From: Lachnospiraceae bacterium
GTDB lineage: Bacteria > Bacillota > Clostridia > Lachnospirales > Lachnospiraceae
Reading direction: 5' to 3'
Length of the DNA stretch: 5,397 nucleotides
Assembly: GCA_014804185.1 (NCBI GenBank)
Contig: JAAVAG010000111.1
Location: forward strand, 1 to 5,397
Below the pieces are notes generated by a model, which did no database searches, had not been told where the DNA came from, and was given only the letters and a program-made list of their open reading frames with translations. Position numbers and translations under genes: made by a program. Positions 4,254 through 5,397 of the stretch are shown in pieces (positions within the stretch are counted from its first letter, which is position 1; the number at the start of each line of letters is the position of its first letter).

Positions 4254-4811
4254 ATGATCTCAGCAGGTGATTTCAGAAATGGTATTACTATTGAGTTAGA
4301 TAACAACGTTTACCAGATTATTGAGTTCCAGCATGTCAAACCCGGAAAAGGCGCGGCATTCGTGAGAACGAAGCTGAAAAACATCAAGAGCGGCGGTGTG
4401 GTGGAGAAAACATTCAGACCTACCGAGAAATGTCCGCAGGCACGTATTGACAGAAAGGATATGCAGTATCTGTATTCCGACGGCGATTTATTCCATTTTA
4501 TGGATGTGGAAAACTACGATCAGATCGCTTTGAATGCGGATACCATCGGTGATGCGCTCAAGTTTGTAAAAGAAAATGAGATGTGCAAAATATGCTCCCA
4601 CAACGGAAATGTATTTGCGGTTGAGCCTCCTTTGTTTGTGGAACTGGAGATTACGGAGACAGAGCCGGGCTTTAAGGGGGATACCGCTACAGGCGCATCC
4701 AAGCCCGCTGTTGTGGAGACGGGGGCGACGGTTTATGTTCCTTTGTTCGTGGATCAGGGGGACAAGATCAAGATTGATACCAGAACCGGCGAATATCTGT
4801 CCAGAGTGTGA
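4254..4811 (+). CDS. efp: Translation elongation factor P (EF-P)
   Basis: EF-P binds ribosomes stalled on consecutive prolines, between the P and E sites, and speeds peptide bond formation. The 185-residue protein has the three usual beta-barrel domains: an N-terminal KOW-like domain (about 1-64), a central OB domain (65-127) and a C-terminal OB domain (128-185). The tip of domain I reads FQHVKPGKGAAFVRTKLKN. Lys32 in KPGKG is the residue at the ribosomal peptidyl-transferase centre, modified in B. subtilis at the equivalent Lys32 with 5-aminopentanol. Modification here is inferred. The C-terminal signature (residues 136-149) has TETEPGFKGDTATG. Cys111 and Cys114 form a CxxC in the central domain (MCKICSHNG), which is not present in the B. 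subtilis protein as I recall it. The start is set by AGGAGG (4239-4244), 9 bases upstream. A probable own promoter and a strong terminator bracket the gene. Firm identification. Confidence 0.97.
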   Translation: MISAGDFRNGITIELDNNVYQIIEFQHVKPGKGAAFVRTKLKNIKSGGVVEKTFRPTEKCPQARIDRKDMQYLYSDGDLFHFMDVENYDQIALNADTIGDALKFVKENEMCKICSHNGNVFAVEPPLFVELEITETEPGFKGDTATGASKPAVVETGATVYVPLFVDQGDKIKIDTRTGEYLSRV

Positions 4812-4885
4812 TTGTTCCGCACAGGATGGAGCAGATCTGATTTTGCAGAGAGCGGCAATGCATATAGACAACTGTCATGGTTTAT

Positions 4886-4916
4886 AAGACAATGGAAGAA
4901 TCCATTGTCTTTTTTT
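4886..4916 (+). terminator. Intrinsic terminator after efp
   Basis: AGACAATGGA (4887-4896) pairs perfectly with TCCATTGTCT (4901-4910) across an AGAA loop, with one more A-T pair at the base (4886/4911). A run of seven T (4910-4916) follows directly. It lies 75 bases after the efp stop and should end the whole nrdR-to-efp transcription unit. There is no T-run on the other side, so it works on the plus strand only. The 4812-4885 stretch before it is an untranslated tail with no feature I can support. Confidence 0.92.
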
Positions 4917-4934
4917 ACGTAAAAATAATATATT
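4905..4934 (+). promoter_or_regulatory. Tentative promoter of the DUF5688 gene, overlapping the terminator
   Basis: Between the terminator and the next start codon there are only 34 bases, so any promoter must overlap the terminator. TTGTCT (4905-4910, its 3' arm) with an 18-base spacer to TATATT (4929-4934) is the best sigma-A-like pair; TAATAT (4926-4931) is an alternative with a short spacer. Both boxes are imperfect, so the assignment is tentative. Confidence 0.3.
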
Positions 4935-4950
4935 TCAGAGAGGAAAACAT

Positions 4951-5397
4951 ATGGACTTGAAACAATTTTCTGATAAAACGGCCGACGGTGTGCGTAAATA
5001 TCTTGGCGCCCAGGCGGGTGTGTGTATACGTGAGGTACAAAAGAACAACGGTATAACACTGCATGGAATGACGGTTACCGACAAAAGGAGCAACCTTTCT
5101 CCGACCATTTATATGGAGTCCTTCTATGAGGAATATCAGGCGGGAAGAGCGCTGGGGGAAATCGTGCGGGATATTGTGAAGATTTATGAAGATACTAGAG
5201 TAAAGGGAAAAGTCAACATGGACTTTTTTACGGATTATGAAAAAACACGCAAGAGAATTTTCTGTAAGCTGATTCATTATGAGCGCAACAGGAACATGCT
5301 CCGGGATGTCCCGCATAAAAGATATCTGGATCTTGCCATAGTCTGTTATTATTCTTATGTGAACGAGATGGTGGGAAGCGGTACCATTACGATCCGC
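4951..5397 (+). CDS. DUF5688 family protein (partial, N-terminal 149 residues)
   Basis: The frame is open from the ATG at 4951 to the window edge, giving 149 residues of a longer protein. The sequence resembles the DUF5688 family of uncharacterised proteins that I know mainly from Lachnospiraceae. Recognisable family features are NNGITLHGMTV (about 32-42) and LSPTIYMESFYEEYQAGRAL (about 49-68). The segments FFTDYEKTRKRIFCKLIHYERN (split: FFTDYEKTRK, RIFCKLIHYERN; 92-113) and PHKRYLDLAIVCYYSY (121-136) also fit the family. Charged helices dominate and there is no signal peptide or clear membrane segment. No catalytic motif is visible and the function is unknown. GAGAGG (4938-4943) is 7 bases before the ATG. 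It stands after a strong terminator and so belongs to a separate transcription unit from efp. The family call is from remembered pattern, so moderately sure; that it is a real gene is very likely. Confidence 0.8.
   Translation, partial: MDLKQFSDKTADGVRKYLGAQAGVCIREVQKNNGITLHGMTVTDKRSNLSPTIYMESFYEEYQAGRALGEIVRDIVKIYEDTRVKGKVNMDFFTDYEKTRKRIFCKLIHYERNRNMLRDVPHKRYLDLAIVCYYSYVNEMVGSGTITIR

Noticed and set aside
1..5397. Search for CRISPR repeats, tRNA or rRNA genes, insertion sequences, attachment sites or a riboswitch
   Set aside because: No spaced direct repeats, cloverleaf sequence, transposase or terminal inverted repeats were seen. Intergenic regions are at most about 140 bases and hold only promoters, ribosome sites and one terminator.

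Overview
The window looks like ordinary core chromosome from an endospore-forming, moderate-GC member of the Clostridia, most likely family Lachnospiraceae. The evidence is a forespore sigma factor (sigG), a YlmC/YmxH-family sporulation protein, a Firmicutes-type EF-P, a DUF5688 protein (a family I associate with Lachnospiraceae) and strong AGGAGG-type ribosome binding sites. No mobile element, CRISPR array, tRNA or rRNA is visible. The assignment rests on gene content and protein resemblance, not on a database search.

Layout. Bases 1-162 hold the 3' end of an unrecognised plus-strand gene, converging on sigG (174-953, minus strand) with an 11-base gap. A perfect 10-bp hairpin lies in the last codons of the partial gene. 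Upstream of sigG is a 128-bp divergent region. It carries a forespore-type promoter for sigG and, 7 bp away on the other strand, a vegetative-type promoter for the YlmC/YmxH-family gene (1082-1318). A perfect-consensus sigma-A promoter starts 1 base after that gene's stop. It appears to drive a tightly packed run: nrdR (1376-1834), yqeG (1842-2348), aroE (2345-3241), aroK (3223-3732) and aroQ (3752-4186). efp (4254-4811) follows, probably with an extra promoter of its own, and ends at a clear intrinsic terminator (4886-4916). A DUF5688 gene starts at 4951 and runs off the window.

How the genes fit together. NrdR represses ribonucleotide reductase genes. YqeG is a HAD-family phosphatase linked to phosphatidylglycerol synthesis. 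AroQ, AroE and AroK catalyse three consecutive shikimate-pathway steps: dehydroquinate to dehydroshikimate, to shikimate, to shikimate-3-phosphate. EF-P rescues ribosomes at polyproline. The cluster is bound together by transcription and overlapping stop/start codons rather than by one biochemical theme. The three aro genes are the exception.

Start sites. Three genes have starts that differ from the longest open frame. sigG starts at 953, because the longer frame begins upstream of its own promoter. aroE starts at a TTG at 2345. aroQ starts at 3752. I see no convincing new biological system. The points most worth a second look are the divergent sigG promoter region with its badly spaced ribosome binding site, the operator-like dyad over the nrdR -10 box, and an 8-codon mini-ORF chained between aroK and aroQ.
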